Shown in pieces: positions 1-12,271 of a stretch of 64,000 nt of DNA (the stretch's first letter is position 1; every line of letters starts with the position of its first letter). The notes under the pieces are model-generated. The model searched no databases, had not been told where the DNA came from, and was given only the letters and a program-made list of their open reading frames with translations. The translations under genes and the position numbers were made by a program. Where the stretch lies: contig CALNVZ010000641.1 of NCBI GenBank assembly GCA_940671915.1, positions 10,382,657 to 10,446,656 of the forward strand, in the 5' to 3' direction. The stretch comes from Paracentrotus lividus. Taxonomy: Eukaryota; Echinodermata; Echinoidea; Camarodonta; Echinidae.

Positions 1-59
1 TATTATATAAATTTATATATTCAGGCTTCAAGAGTGAACATTTTCACTCCATTTTTTTT

Positions 60-620
60 TAGAGAGTATTAGTGGATCCTAAAGGTGGTTTATCTCACCA
101 GAGGAGACGTGTCTAAGATTTATATGCACATCGGGCATCCGATGTAGCAAAACATTTTTTTTTCTTCAAATTTCCACCATCTTTCTTACTTAATTCTGTT
201 TAATTTCCAGTGTAAATTTGAATAACGAAGGAAACTGACCAGAAATAATAATATATATGAAATAAAAAAAGTGAGCAAAGAAAATGGGGTTGCACAGTGT
301 TTCAAACCTAAGACCATTAGACAGGCGTCTATATCAGCTGATCTATGGCAAACCCATCCCGAACGATAGAAATTAACTGGGGGTATATAACGAGGGATCA
401 CAATCATGAAGTGATGCAGCTTCATTAATATAAATTTCATAACGAAGGAAACTGACTATAGCTCAGCTGGTAGAGCGCCTGTCTAGAAATCAGGAGGTCT
501 CAAGTCTACGAATCTCGATGAAACCCCATTTACTTTGCCCATTTTTTCATATTATTTCTGGTCAGACAAATTTACATTGGAAATAAGACAGCAAGATGGT
601 GGAAAAAATGAAAAAAGGGG
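60..620. repeat. Inverted pair of tRNA-derived SINE copies, with a MITE fragment
   Basis: The copy at about 441-620 (+) begins with a tRNA-like head: an A-box-like stretch 'TAGCTCAGCTGGTAGAGCG' and an anticodon-arm-like stem CCTG/CAGG. It is followed by a unique tail containing 'TTTCTGGTCAG' and 'CAAGATGGTGG'. The reverse complement of the same head and tail lies at about 165-360, so the two copies are head to head. The tRNA acceptor arm does not pair, so this is a SINE head and not a working tRNA. Positions 60-115 resemble the left end of the element at 2,405-2,725. Confidence 0.7.
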
Positions 621-1113
621 TGAGTAAACTTTAAAAGCTAAATGGCGATTCTATGATTTTGTTGTTTTTGTCTCTAATTTGTGTTTTTTTTTCTGTTATG
701 TTTGTGTCCCGTACAACACAGTACTATTTTCTATTTCAATTGTAAAGGAGGTGTAATCGAGTTTTGTTTCCTGTGCCCCTTCTGGTGCTACCTGAGGATC
801 ACCACCTACATGTATCAAGAAAATGTTCTTTTACTTTCATGTCAAAAGGATGTAAAATGATGTCAAAACGTCCCGTACGACACAGCATGGAATCGCCCTA
901 ATTAACCTGAAAATATATTTCTTCCGAAATTATCTCAAGAACCATATTAATATTCTTAGTTCATAACATTTCCATTTTCCTCCCAAAATCAGACGAAAGA
1001 CATCATGGACAAGAAAGGTCTAGCTCCAGCTCCGAAAGCACCCTTCAACCCCTATCGTGATGGTAGGATGCGTCCTAACAACAGCACCAAAACGACCAAT
1101 ACTTTTGTGGTAA
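618..1113 (+). repeat. Segment directly repeated at 2,784-3,272
   Basis: About 490 bp starting 'TTTAAAAGCTAAATGGCG' and running through an exon-like stretch to 'TTTTGTGGTAAAC' is repeated about 2.16 kb downstream at 2,784-3,272, with scattered substitutions. A noisy third copy lies at 8,380-8,880. The repeat includes intron sequence, a 3' splice site, a short coding exon and its splice donor. After the donor the copies diverge: the first runs into a foldback element and the second into ordinary intron. Confidence 0.85.
993..1110 (+). CDS. Orphan coding exon, unidentified gene (copy 1)
   Basis: An open 39-codon stretch lies between a 3' splice site (CTCCCAAAATCAG) and a 5' splice site (GTAAAC). 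It reads TKDIMDKKGLAPAP and continues with KAPFNPYRDGRMRPNN. I do not recognise the family. The proline, basic and asparagine-rich composition suggests a disordered linker. It differs from copy 2 at two residues (Gly/Ser and Asn/Asp), and the substitutions look coding-compatible. It could be an alternative exon, a duplicated exon, or a product of haplotype mis-assembly. The exact start is uncertain by one base. Confidence 0.45.
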
Positions 1114-2400
1114 ACAATTATAAGACGAGTGGAAAGAGTGAAAAAGGAGTGAAGGGAGTGAAATGATGGACAACACGTTTTCGAGTTGTAAAATTTCAAT
1201 CTAAAACGAGTGTGGAAGAAGTGAATTGTTAGCTCTGTTTAGAGTAGAACGTAGTTATGGGCAAGTCCATGCTATTTTGCGATGTAACAAACGGGACATT
1301 CAGAGACCCAAAATAGGCCTTTTTTGATAAATCTTAAATTGAAATCCCAATCCTCAGGTATATTTTTATAGGCACTAAGAACCTTCAACAAAATCATAAA
1401 CAATAATTGAAATAACTCAATTCATATTTAATTTATGATAATTTATTCGTTCGTAACACATGAGACCAGAAAAAAAATGGTGTTTTTAAATTTTGAATTT
1501 GTTCACATGATACTAGGAACTTAAAAAGCAGATAAAAACTTTCATAGTCACATCCTCTTAACCATGTAATAAACTCTGTAAATACATATTTTAATGTCAA
1601 TACAGCATCACGTTTTCTGGCAAGGTCAAGTTTTATCAAATATGACATGTAACACATGGGACACGTAACACATGGGACAATTATTCCATGAATTATTTTC
1701 CATTAAATATTTGGTGTATTTATAGCCAAGGCTAGCATCATGTTGTGTCAAAAAATCACGCTGATGAAACGAAAGAACCATAATACATAACATTACTGTA
1801 AAAAGTAAATATTTTGTTTCATTACTTGAGGTGGGAGGGCGAGTAATGAAACTATATTATTTTACATCAGCTCAGTAACTATGTGAGACTACCACTGAGA
1901 CATGAATTCTTTAAGAATAAAAATATGGAAAGTTATGTGCTAGGTTTGTGATATTTTCACCAGAGGAAGCCAAGATGATACTGAAACAGAAAATATGTAC
2001 TTTTTGGTTGTATTCCTATGACAAACCTTTAGAAATAATGGTTGAAAATATCATTTTTAATGCATTGTATCTTCTTTTTTTTCATGAATATTAATGAGCC
2101 TTGTGAGGTCACATGACCTTGAAATGACTTTTTGGCCTCATTTACATTAAGTTTATTTCCTACACTTTGTGATGATATATGATACATTATATTTACCTTT
2201 ACAACCTGCACACTTGACACAAATATGGTCGAAAAGTTGAAAACTCACCACCTCGGGAACAAATAGCTTGGACTTGCCCTTATCCAAATTTCAACTTTCA
2301 CTCCTCTCAAAGTGGTTTTACACTAAAAAAAAACAAAAAACGTGTTATCCAACATTTTACTCCTTGAACGAGTGGAAATTCACTCGTTTACATTTAGAGA
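1113..2400. mobile_element. Foldback element with long imperfect inverted ends
   Basis: The left end has 'GACGAGTGGAAAGAGTG', 'AGGAGTGAA', 'ACAACACGTTTT' and 'GGGCAAGTCCA'. The reverse complements occur in mirrored order at 2,255-2,400 ('TGGACTTGCCC', 'AACGTGTTATCC', 'CACTCGTTTAC'). The arms are about 150-170 bp and imperfect. The interior contains short direct repeats of 'GTAACACATGGGACA' and no recognisable transposase. It inserts just after the splice donor of exon copy 1. The right part (from 1,436) recurs at 6,984-7,970 in the noisy second copy. Confidence 0.6.
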
Positions 2401-2404
2401 GTAG

Positions 2405-2725
2405 CTAAGGTGGTATCTCACTTGGCGGAGATGTCTAGTCTCCGAGACTCACACAATCAAAGATGACTTCGCTAACTTTTCCAGTCGCAGAGACATCTCG
2501 GAGATTTCTCAGTGAAATTCATAATATATTAAAGCATGTTCGATTTCGCCGAGACTCAGAAGACGTCTCTGAGACGTCTCCGAGACGTTGCTGAAAAATG
2601 AAACATCTTTATGTCTTTTTGTCACGGTGACGTCTTCGAGACGTCGTCGCGACAGAAAAAATATCGGAGACGTCTCCGAGTGTCTGAGTCACGGAGACGT
2701 CTCCGTGACTTGAGATTTATACCAC
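2405..2725. mobile_element. Palindromic MITE rich in AGACGTCTC motifs
   Basis: The ends are inverted: 'GGTGGTATCTCACTTGGCGGAGA' at the left (written in two overlapping parts: GGTGGTATCTCA, CTTGGCGGAGA) faces 'GTCTCCGTGACTTGAGA' followed by 'TATACCAC' at the right. The interior repeats the palindromic words GAGACGTCTC, CGAGACGT and GACGTC many times. There is no coding potential. It is repeated in noisy form at 7,970-8,320, and a fragment of the left end is at 60-115. Confidence 0.65.
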
Positions 2726-2783
2726 TTTTCAAAGTCGACCAGGAAATAATTAGAACTAACAATTATGGTGTGTAAATAGGGAT

Positions 2784-3272
2784 CAAAGTTTAAAAGCTAA
2801 ATGGCGATTCTATTTTTTGTTGTTTTTGTCTCTAATTTGTTTTTGTTTTTTTTCTTTCTGTTATTTTTGTGTCCCGTACGACACAGTACTATTTTTTATT
2901 TAAATTGTAAAGGATGTGTAATCGAGTTTTGTTTCCTGTGCCCCTTCTGGTGCTACTTGAGGATCACCGTATCAAGAAAATATTCTTTTACTTTCATGTC
3001 AAAAAGATGTAAAATATTGTCAAAATGTCCCGTCCGACATGCATGGAATCTCCTTAATTGACCTGTTAATATATTTCTTCCAAAATTCTCTCAAGAACAA
3101 TATTAACATTCTTAGTTCATAACACTGTTACATTATCCTCCCAAAATCAGACGAAAGACATCATGGACAAGAAAAGTCTAGCTCCAGCTCCAAAAGCACC
3201 CTTCGACCCATATCGTGATGGTCGGATGCGTCCTAACAACAGCACCAAAACGACCAATACTTTTGTGGTAAA
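2784..3272 (+). repeat. Second copy of the 618-1,113 segment
   Basis: This is the same intron, splice acceptor, exon and splice donor order as 618-1,113. Here the exon is followed by intron sequence leading to a second exon at 3,723, so this copy is the better candidate for the working one. Confidence 0.85.
3151..3267 (+). CDS. Orphan coding exon, unidentified gene (copy 2)
   Basis: 117 bp, 39 codons, open in one frame, preceded by CCAAAATCAG and followed by GTAAAC. It reads TKDIMDKKSLAPAP and then KAPFDPYRDGRMRPNN, ending TTNTFV. It ends in phase 0 and continues in frame into the next exon-like stretch at 3,723-3,768. I cannot name the protein. No further exons of the same gene are visible before CCDC93, so any 3' part may be in the N gap or in exons too short to see. 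Confidence 0.5.
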
Positions 3273-3722
3273 CAGTAATATACTTTATACTATTTAGGGT
3301 TAATTGCTATTCTTTTCTGCATATGGTAGGCCTATCTGTATAATTAATTCATTATTTTATTAATTTCAAGATATCAGTTTCTGCTTTGTAGGGAAAAAAA
3401 GCTCAAAAGGGGTCTACTTTAAAAAAAAAATAGATAACATACTTTAAAGTTGAAATATATCATTTTTGAAAATCTAAACAAAAAGTAATAAGACAAAACA
3501 AAACAAAAAAATCATCGTTTTCTTTACCAAGTTGTTGCCACATGAAATAATATCCTAACTTTTGTGATAAACTACGAAAGTTTATTGAAGCCGGGATCCA
3601 TGACAAATTCCATTAAAAGTTTGAATCGGTAAATTATCGATTACATGAATTGGATCCGTTGTTAAATTTGACTATTAATTTATTTTTAAACTTCATTTTC
3701 CCCTTTCATTTAAACAATTTAG

Positions 3723-3768
3723 GTGAAGGGAGGAAACCTTGGGGGCAATAAAAGCTCTTCACTTGGCG
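3723..3768 (+). CDS. Orphan coding exon following 3,151-3,267
   Basis: 46 bp between a 3' splice site (TAAACAATTTAG) and a strong donor (GTAAGTT). In frame with the previous exon it reads VKGGNLGGNKSSSLG, a Gly/Ser/Asn-rich segment typical of a disordered region. The reading frame and both splice signals are the evidence. The family is not recognised. Confidence 0.45.
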
Positions 3769-3824
3769 GTAAGTTAATAATATTCACTATGTTCACAAAT
3801 TTCGACATGCAGTCGATATACATG

Positions 3825-3960
3825 AAATACTCTATAGGCTATATAAGCGCATAGAAACACCATGCAAGGTGGATATAGCGCTATATAAATTAACTATTAT
3901 TATTATTATTATTATTATCATTATTATTATTATTATCATTATTATTATCATTATTATGAG
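3825..3960 (+). repeat. SINE-like tail with (TTA/TCA)n microsatellite
   Basis: The sequence contains 'GGCTATATAAGCGCATAG' and 'ATAGCGCTATATAAAT', followed by a long (ATT)n run with ATC interruptions. The same 'GCGCTATATAAAT then (TAA)n' signature recurs at 29,580-29,640, 39,560-39,650, 48,295-48,350 and 50,655-50,700. It therefore marks a dispersed retroposon family. Confidence 0.6.
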
Positions 3961-4428
3961 TATTGTTATTTGTTTGCTTGTGTTTTTGTTTGTTTGTATG
4001 TTTTTTATTCTCTTGGGTTATCCCGCATGGTAGCTATGTAAATTTAATGATTTGGGGCTTTTAGTATGAGTATAATATTTTCGAAGGCCCAATATTTCCA
4101 TATTTCGAAGCAAGAAATCTAAATATAAAAAAGCATATATAGTTACTAGGGCCCCACTCACAAGCTTTGCTTCTTGGGGTCGTAAAAAACCCTTCATGTG
4201 TATATTGTATTTTTATATATCACCTGATCATTAATTAACGTTTGTACTCATATGTCTGGTTTTTTAGTAAATTAAACTTGAAACTTGAACTTGAACTTGA
4301 ATGAACTAAGCCAGTGGAATTGCCCCAAATGAAGTACACATTATGAACTTCAGCAGGAATGGACAGAGCGAAAATAATAAGAAATAAAAAAAGATACCAT
4401 AATCAATTTATTTGTGTGTATGTTTTTT

Positions 4429-4497
4429 TTCTCTCTCTCTCTCTCTCTCTCTCTTTCTCCCTCTCTCTCTCCTCTATATTTTTTTTCTCTCTCTCTA
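4429..4497 (+). repeat. CT microsatellite
   Basis: A (CT)n tract with short T-rich interruptions. The counterpart in copy B is at about 10,100-10,168 and is one of the places where the two copies differ in length. Confidence 0.9.
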
Positions 4498-4819
4498 TCA
4501 TATATTTCAATATCTAGGAGGCCAAACCGGAGCGAAGACATATAAGTTCTAGACCACCCAACTACCTAACCATACTCATTATTCACTATATGGCCAGTAT
4601 AAGTCTAAAGCTGCTCGTGATGTTGCATGAAAATGACCAAATTTTGATCAACGAACCTAATTATTTTATTCTTAATCCCTTCAATATAAAAACTCGAGGC
4701 TTTTTACAGAGAACTCAAATTTGTCGCTTCTTGTATTTGTTTACTTCAGCAGGTTACAATGTTAATACGTAATGTGATTAAACATCAGGACATGGTTTTT
4801 CACATTATGAGAATGAAAT

Positions 4820-5469
4820 TTTGTGTCTTTTTGTGAGTTAATTATTATTAATTAAATAATGTGACGGACGCGTGCAATGCCACAATCGTCAACAAATTCA
4901 TGGATTCGAAAATAAACGTAATCACTCAGGAATCTCATACTTATAGTTAATAGTTTATTTCCTAGATTTGTAAATATAGAATATTTTGTATAATATATAC
5001 CATAAATATACCTCATTTGTGAAGATATCAAATTAAAATGCTAATATTGACTTAATGCGTACGAAACAGTAAATCGTGTTGATAAACATGACGTGATTAT
5101 ACATAGGCATTTCATTAAGAAAGAGATAGTCGAAACTATAATTTCAACACGGGGACAAATAGGTAAAAGAGAAATCGAACTCCTTCTTCCAGTGTCATTG
5201 AAAGTTTGACGTAAATTTTGGTATTTCCGTCCATAATAATAGTTTTAAAAATGCCTGTGGTATTAATGGGATATTCGTAAATATTAGAGGTGTCATTATT
5301 CATCCGTTTAAATTTAGTACCTTGTTTGATGTAGTTTTGAAAGACCTATAGTTGGCTGTAATTTTAATTACATTTTATTTATAAAAAGATGAGTAAGAGA
5401 ATATACAGATGATAAAAAAATAGGAGACTGAAGGAAAATCAAAGTGTATTCGAAGCTCTTTGCGTAATA
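4820..5469. other. AT-rich stretch, nothing recognised
   Basis: No exon-like open stretch with splice signals, no repeat ends and no RNA gene are visible between the microsatellite block and the TA-flanked element at 5,470. Confidence 0.5.
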
Positions 5470-6540
5470 GGGTAGATGTAGGGAATAGCGGACAGTAGGG
5501 AATATCGGACGGTCACCACATGTCCAGCCCTAGCTGCCAACATAAGATGTACTATCATTGTCAGATATTTATACTTAAGCTATTGTACAATTAGCCGGCA
5601 TCAATTGGTCAGGTGCGCTAGCCTGTTCTTGTTGGAAGGTTTGAATCATGGGGAGGCTGCACAATTTTCTTGTACCTTCGATCGACAACAACTAATGTGA
5701 GTAAACTCCTCCGAGAAAACACCAAAAATCTGTCAAGGTAGGAAATTTGCAGCCTGAAAACTGGCCTGATGTAAAAATTGACATTTTAGAGAATGTGAAT
5801 GGTATAAAAATAGACATTAGGGCATGAACCTCTTATTTCCATGCATTATGGAGCATGTGTGGAGGTGGGCCCAAACGTGTATGGAGTGTTTTGCACTGTA
5901 CAAAGCCTGTGTATTGGGGTGGCTTATTTGTTGAAAAGTGGCTCGTCAGTCATTTTTTTGTGTTAGGGAATACCGACACCACAATTGACGGTTGTTTTGT
6001 TTTAGCTTCCGGGTTGAGTTGCTAAGCATGTAGAATTCAAATAGTTCATTGCATATATAATGGTACTTATGTTAATTATTAAATTGTTTGACAATTTTGA
6101 AATGTCTATTTCTCTTAATTATTATTGTGGATATGTCATGACTCTACATGAGATATAAAGTTGTTCTGAGTGTTTGAAATTTGGTAGTAAATAGCATATA
6201 ATCTTCTAAACATGAAATTATGTTATAAAAATCAAATACAAACATGTTAAGCTTGATGGTTTACAATTCAAATCAGTGCTTCCCAGACAGATCTTTTATA
6301 CAAAAAAAGGGTAAAAGCACTACTGTCCGGTATTTCCTACACTGCTAGGAATCGCCGGAAAATTTTACCAATGACGTTCATTTATTTGCATATAAACTCG
6401 CCTCAACAATATTTGATTACCTCAATTTTTTGGAAAATAAAAGTTGAATGCATGTGCTAAGCATGAGCAATTGATTTTATTGTTTTCATGTCCTAATTAA
6501 GCAAATGAGCTTAAGTGGCCGGTATTCCCTACATCTACCC
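5470..6540. mobile_element. Non-autonomous TA-flanked DNA transposon (GGGTA family), member 1
   Basis: The left end GGGTAGATGTAGGGAATA and right end TATTCCCTACATCTACCC are perfect inverted repeats, and both are flanked by TA, giving a TA target duplication. The 1,071-bp interior repeats the terminal word GTAGGGAATA(c)CGG at about 5,478, 5,497 and 5,964 and in reverse near 6,330. No transposase is recognisable. It is related to the element at 44,425-45,412: both have CTAAGCTCATTTGC or TTAAGCTCATTTGC just inside one end. The TA duplication suggests Tc1/mariner/pogo-type movement. Confidence 0.8.
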
Positions 6541-8743
6541 TATTGGTAAATGTAGCTAATATTATAGGGGAAAGATGTAGTGCGATAATTGGACCAGATT
6601 GGTGTATTGTGTGTTGAATTTGACCCTCCATTTTTTTAGAATTCATATTCGATATTGTAATTTTTCAGTGATTTCTTGTTTGTATGTGTTACTATTATAT
6701 TAAAACATGATTCTGTCTACTCTCTTAATAAAAATTTATTTCTTAAGTGATAGAATATAGACACTTTGTTGTCGTATATCTTTTCTGGCGCAGACATCAG
6801 TAAAACTCAATGAGAAGTGTGAAAAAAGACAAAATTTGTTAAAGCTGAAATGCAATTTTTGTTCATTGTAAGTTTCACTAAATTAAGTTTGAGTTAATTC
6901 AAATGTTTAAAATGGGTTTAATACAGAAAAAGTAGAATATGCCAGACAAAGAGGGGAGGATAGGGAGTAGGAGAGGAGAGAGATGATAATTTATTCGTTC
7001 GTAACACATGAGACCCAGAAAAAAAATGGTGTTTTAAATTTTGAATTTGTTCACATGATACAGGAACTCTTAAAAAGCAGATAAAACTTTCATAGTCCAC
7101 ATACTCTTTAACCATCGTAATCTAAACTCGTAAACACATATTTTAATGTCAATCACAGCATCACGTTTTCTGCAAGGTCAAGTTTTATCAAATATGACAT
7201 GTAACACATGGGAACACGTAACACATGGGACAATTATTGCCATGAATTTTTTCATTAAATAATTTCGGTTGTATTATAGCCAAGCTAGCATCATGTGGTC
7301 AAAAAATCACCGCTGATGACAACGAAAGACCATAATACATACAATTACTGTAAAAAGTAAATATTTTGTTTCAAATTACTTGAGGTGGGAAGGGCGAGTA
7401 ATGAAAACTATATTATTTTACATCAGCTCAGTAACTTGTGAGACTACCACTGAGACATGAATTCTTAAGAATAAAAATATGGAACAGTTCATGTGCTAGG
7501 TTTTGTGATATTTTCACCAGAGGAAGCCAAAGATGATACTGAAACGAAAATATGTACTTTTTGGTGTATTCCTATGACAAATTCCTTTAGAAATAATGGT
7601 TGAAAATATCATTTTTAATGCCATGTATCTTCTTTTTTTTCTGAATATTTGAGCCCTTGTGAGGTCACATGACCTTGAAATGACTTTTTTGGCCTCATTT
7701 ACATTCTACAGTTATTCCTACACTTTGGATCGAATATATGATACAATTCTATTTACCTTACAACCTGCACACTTGACACAAATATGGTCCGAAAAGTTGA
7801 AACTCACCACCTCGGGACAAATAGCTAGGACTTTGCCCTTATCCAAAATTCTCAACTTTCAACTCCTCTCAAAGTGGTTTTAACACTAAAAAAAAAACAA
7901 AAAACGTGTTATCCAACATTTTCCTCCTTGAACCGAGTGGAAATTCACTCCGTTTACATTTAGAGAGTAGCTAAGGTGGTATCACTCACTTGGCGGAGAT
8001 GCTCTAGTCTCCGAGACTACAACAATCAAAGATGACTTCGCTAACTTTTTTCCAGTCGCAGAGACATCTCGGAGATTTCAGTGGAAACTTCCATAATATA
8101 TTAAAGCATGTTCGATTTCGCCGAGACTCAGCAAGACGTCCCTCTTGAGAACGCTCTCCGAGACGTTGCTGAAAATGAAACATCTTTAAATGTCTTTTTG
8201 TCAACGGTGACGTCCCTTCGAGAGCCGTCGTCGCGAACAGAAAAATATCGGATGACGCCATGTCTCCGACTGTCTGAAGTCACGGCAGACGGTCTCCCCT
8301 GACTTGAGATTCATACCAACTTTTCTAAAGTCGACCAGGAAATAATTAGAACTAACAATTATGGTGTGTAAATAGGATAAAGTTTAAAAGCTCAAATGGC
8401 GATTCTATTTTTTGTTGTTTTTGTCTCTAATTTGTTTTGTTTTTTCTTTCTGTTATTTTTGTGTCCCGTAGACACAAGTACTAATTTTTTTTAAATTGTA
8501 AAAGGATGTGTAATCGAGTTTTGTTTCCGTGCCCCTTCTGTGCTACTATGAGGATCACCGTATCAAAGAAAATATTCTTTTACTTTCATGTCAACAAAGA
8601 TGTAAATATTGGTCAAATGTCCTCCGACCATGCATGGAATCTCCTTCATTGACCTGTTAATATATTCTCTTCCAAAATTCTCTCAAGAAACATATTAGAC
8701 ATCTTAGTTCATAAAAACTGTTACATTATCCCTCCCAAAATCA

Positions 8744-9399
8744 GACGCAAAGACTCAAATTGGACGAAGAAAAGTCTCAGCCTCCAGCCTCCCAAAAGCA
8801 GCCCTTCGACCCATAATCGTGAATGGGTCGGATGCGTCCCTAAACAACAGCAACCAAAACGACGCAAAATACTTTGTGTAAATCAGTAATATACTCTTAT
8901 ACTATTTAGGGTTACATTGCTATTCTTTTCTGCATATGGTAAAGGCCTATCTGTATAATTATTCATTATTTTATTAATTCAAGATATCAGTTTCTTGCTT
9001 TTGTAGGGAAAAAAAGCTCAAAAAGGGGTCTACTTTTAAAAAAAAAAATAGATACACATACTTTAAAGTTGAAATAGTATAATTTTTGAAAATCTCAAAA
9101 CAAAAAGTAAAAGACAAAACAAAAACAAAAAATCATCGTTTCTTTACCAAAGTTGTTTGCCACACTGAAATAAATATCCTAACTTTTGTGATAAACTACG
9201 AAAGTTTATTGAAGCCCGGATCCATGACAATTCCCATTAAAAGTTTGAATCGGTACAATTATCGATTTACATGAATTGAATCCGTTGTTAAATTGCACTA
9301 ATTAATCTTATTTTTAAACTTCATTTCCCCTTCATTTAAAACAATTTAGGTGAAGGCGAGGAAACCTTGGGGGCAAATAAAAAGCTCTTCACTTGGCGG
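8744..9399 (+). pseudogene. Indel-broken third copy of the two orphan exons
   Basis: The exon counterparts at about 8,744-8,880 and 9,353-9,399 contain many one-base insertions relative to 3,151-3,267 and 3,723-3,768, so the frame is lost repeatedly. The same density of indels occurs in the surrounding noncoding sequence. This points to sequence error rather than decay of a gene. Confidence 0.6.
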
Positions 9400-11190
9400 T
9401 AAGTTATAATTATTCACTATGTTTCACAAATTTCGACATGCAGTCGATATACATGAAATAACTCTATAGGCTATATAAGCGCATAGAAACACCATGCTAA
9501 GGTGGATATAGCGGCTATATAAATTAACTAATTATTATTATTATTAATTATTATCAATATTATTATTATTATCATTATTATTATCATTATTATAGTATTG
9601 TTTTATTTGTTTGCTTGTGTTTTTGTTTGTTTGTTAAATGTTTTTTATTTCTCTTGGGTTATCCCGCATGGTAGCTATGTAAATTTAAATGATTTGGGGC
9701 TTTTAGTATGAGTCATATATTTTCGAAGGCCCAATATTTTCCAATATATTTCGAAGCAAGAAATCTAAAAATATAAAAAAGCATATAATAGTTAACTGGG
9801 CCCCACTCACAAGCTTTGCTTTGGGGTCGTAAAAAAAAACCTTCCATGTGCTATATTGGTATTTTATATATCACCTGAAATCATTAAATTAACGTTTGTA
9901 CTCATAATGTCTGGTCTTTTTAGTAAATTAAACTTGAAAAAATTGAACTTGAACTTGAAATGAAACTAAGCCAGTGGAATTGCCCCCAAATGCAAGTAAC
10001 ACATTAATGAACTTCAGCAGGAATGGACAGAGCGAAAATAATAAGAAATAAAAAAAGATACCCATAATCAATTTATTTGTTTTGTGTAATGTTTTTTTTC
10101 TCTCTCTTCTCTCTCTCTCTCTTTCTCCCTCTCTCTCTCCCTCTAATACATTTTTTTTTCTCTCTCTCTATCATCATATTTCAATCCTAGGAGGACCAAA
10201 CCGGAGCGAGCATATAAGTTCTAGACCAACCCACACTACCTAACCATCACTCATTATTACTATATGGCCAGTATAAGTCTATCAAGCTGCTCGTGATGTT
10301 GCATGAAAAATGACGCAAACATTTTTGATCAACAACCGAATTATTTTATTCTTATCCTCAATATAAAAAAACTCGAGGCTTTTTCACAGAACTCACATTT
10401 GTCGCTTCCTTGTAATTTGTTACTCAGCAGGTTACCAATGTTAATACGTAATGTGATTAAAACATCAGGACATGGTTTTTCACATTATGAGACATGAAAT
10501 TTGTGTCTTTTTGTAAGTTAATTTATTATTAATTAATAATGTGACGGACGCGTGCAATGCCACAATCGTGCAACAAATTCATGGGATTCGAAAATAAAAC
10601 GTAATCACTCAGGAATCTCATACTTTATAGTTAATAGTTTATTTCCTAGATTTGCGTAAGATATATGAATATTTTTGTATATATATACCATAATATACCC
10701 TCAATCTTCGTGAAGATATCAAATTAAAATCGCTAATATTGACTTAATGCGTACGAAACAGTAAATCGTGTTTGATAAACATGACGTGATTACTAACAAA
10801 GGCATTTCCACATTTAAGAAACGAGATAGTCCGAAACTATACTTTCAACAACGGGGACAAATAAGTAAAAGAGAAATCGACCTCCCTTCTTCCAGTGTCA
10901 TTGAAAAGTTTGACGTAAACTTCTTGGTATTTTCCGGTCAATAATAATAGTCTTTTAAAAATGCCTGTGGTATTAAGGGATATCGTAATATATTTAGAGG
11001 TGTCAATTATCATCGTTTTAAATTTAGTACCTTGTTCTGATGTAGTCTTTGAAAGACTATAGTTTGGCTTGTATTTAATTACATTTTATTTAAAAAAGAT
11101 GAGTAAGAGCAATATACAGATGATAAACAAATACGGCCAGACTTGAAAGGACAAAATCAAGCTGATAATTCGAAGCTATTTTGCGTAATA

Positions 11191-12271
11191 GGGTAGATGT
11201 AAGGCGAATCACCGCGGACAGTAGGGAATCTAATCGGATACGGTACACCACATTACGCCCTAGCTGCGTACTATCATTGTCAGATATTTATACTTAAGCT
11301 ATTGTACAATTAGCCGGCATCAATTGGTCAGGTGCGCTAGCCTGTTCTTGTTGGAAGGTTTGAATCATGGGGAGGCTGCACAATTTTCTTGTACCTTCGA
11401 TCGACACAACAATGTGTATGTAGAACGTCTCCGAGAAAACACCAAAAATCTGTCAAGGTAAGGAAAATTTGGCAGCCTGAAAACTGGCCTGATTAAAAAT
11501 TGACATTTTAGAGAATGTGAATGGTATAAAAATAGAATTAGGGCATGAACCTCTTATTTCATGCATTATGGAGCATGTGTGGACGGTGGGCCCAAACGTG
11601 TATGGAGTGTTTTGCACTGTACAAAGCCTGTGTATTGGGTGGCAATTTGTTGAAAAGTCGGCTCGTCAGTCATTTTTTTGTGTAGGGAATACCGACACCA
11701 CAATTGACGGTTGTTTGTTTTTAGCTTCCGGGTTGAGTTGCTAAAGCATGTAAATCAAATAGATTCTTGCATATATAATGTACTTATGTTAATTATTAAA
11801 TTGTTTGACAAATTTTGAAAATCGTCTATTTCTCTTAATTATTATTGTGATATGTCATCGAACCTACATGAGAATAAAGTTGTTCTGGTGTTTGAAATTT
11901 CGTAGTAAATGCCATATAAATCTTCTAAACATGAAATTATGTTATAAAAAAATCAAATACAAATGTCTAAAGCTTGATGGTTTACATTCAAATCAGTGCT
12001 TCCCAGACAGATCTTTTATACAAAAAAAGGGTAAAAGCACTACTGTCCGGTATTTCCTACACTGCTAGGAATCGCCGGAAAATTTTACCAATGACGTTCA
12101 TTTATTTGCATATAAACTCGCCTCAACAATATTTGATTACCTCAATTTTTTGGAAAATAAAAGTTGAATGCATGTGCTAAGCATGAGCAATTTTTTCTTT
12201 TGTGATTTTATTGTTTTCAATGTCCTTAATTAAGCAAATGAGCTTAAGTGGCCGTATTCCTACATCTACCC
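11191..12271. mobile_element. Copy of the TA-flanked element within copy B
   Basis: Same ends and interior as 5,470-6,540, with indels near the left terminus and long near-identical blocks in the interior. Its presence at the corresponding place shows that it was part of the duplicated segment and not an independent insertion. Confidence 0.75.

Larger units (their letters stand above)
1433..6945 (+). repeat. Large tandem segment, copy A (about 5.5 kb)
   Basis: The segment from 'GATAATTTATTCGTTCG' (1,436) to 'AATGGGTTTAATACAG' (about 6,925) recurs in the same order and orientation at 6,984-12,690. It includes the foldback right arm, the AGACGTCTC MITE, exon copy 2 and the next exon, a SINE tail, the CT microsatellite and the TA-flanked element at 5,470-6,540. 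Copy A reads more cleanly than copy B. Confidence 0.9.

Noticed and set aside
441-530. Possible functional tRNA gene
   Set aside because: The A-box and anticodon-like arm are present but the acceptor stem does not pair and the sequence runs into a SINE body also found inverted at 165-360.
11517-12180. Open frames inside the TA-flanked element as a transposase remnant
   Set aside because: No recognisable transposase motif, and the matching frame in copy A is interrupted.
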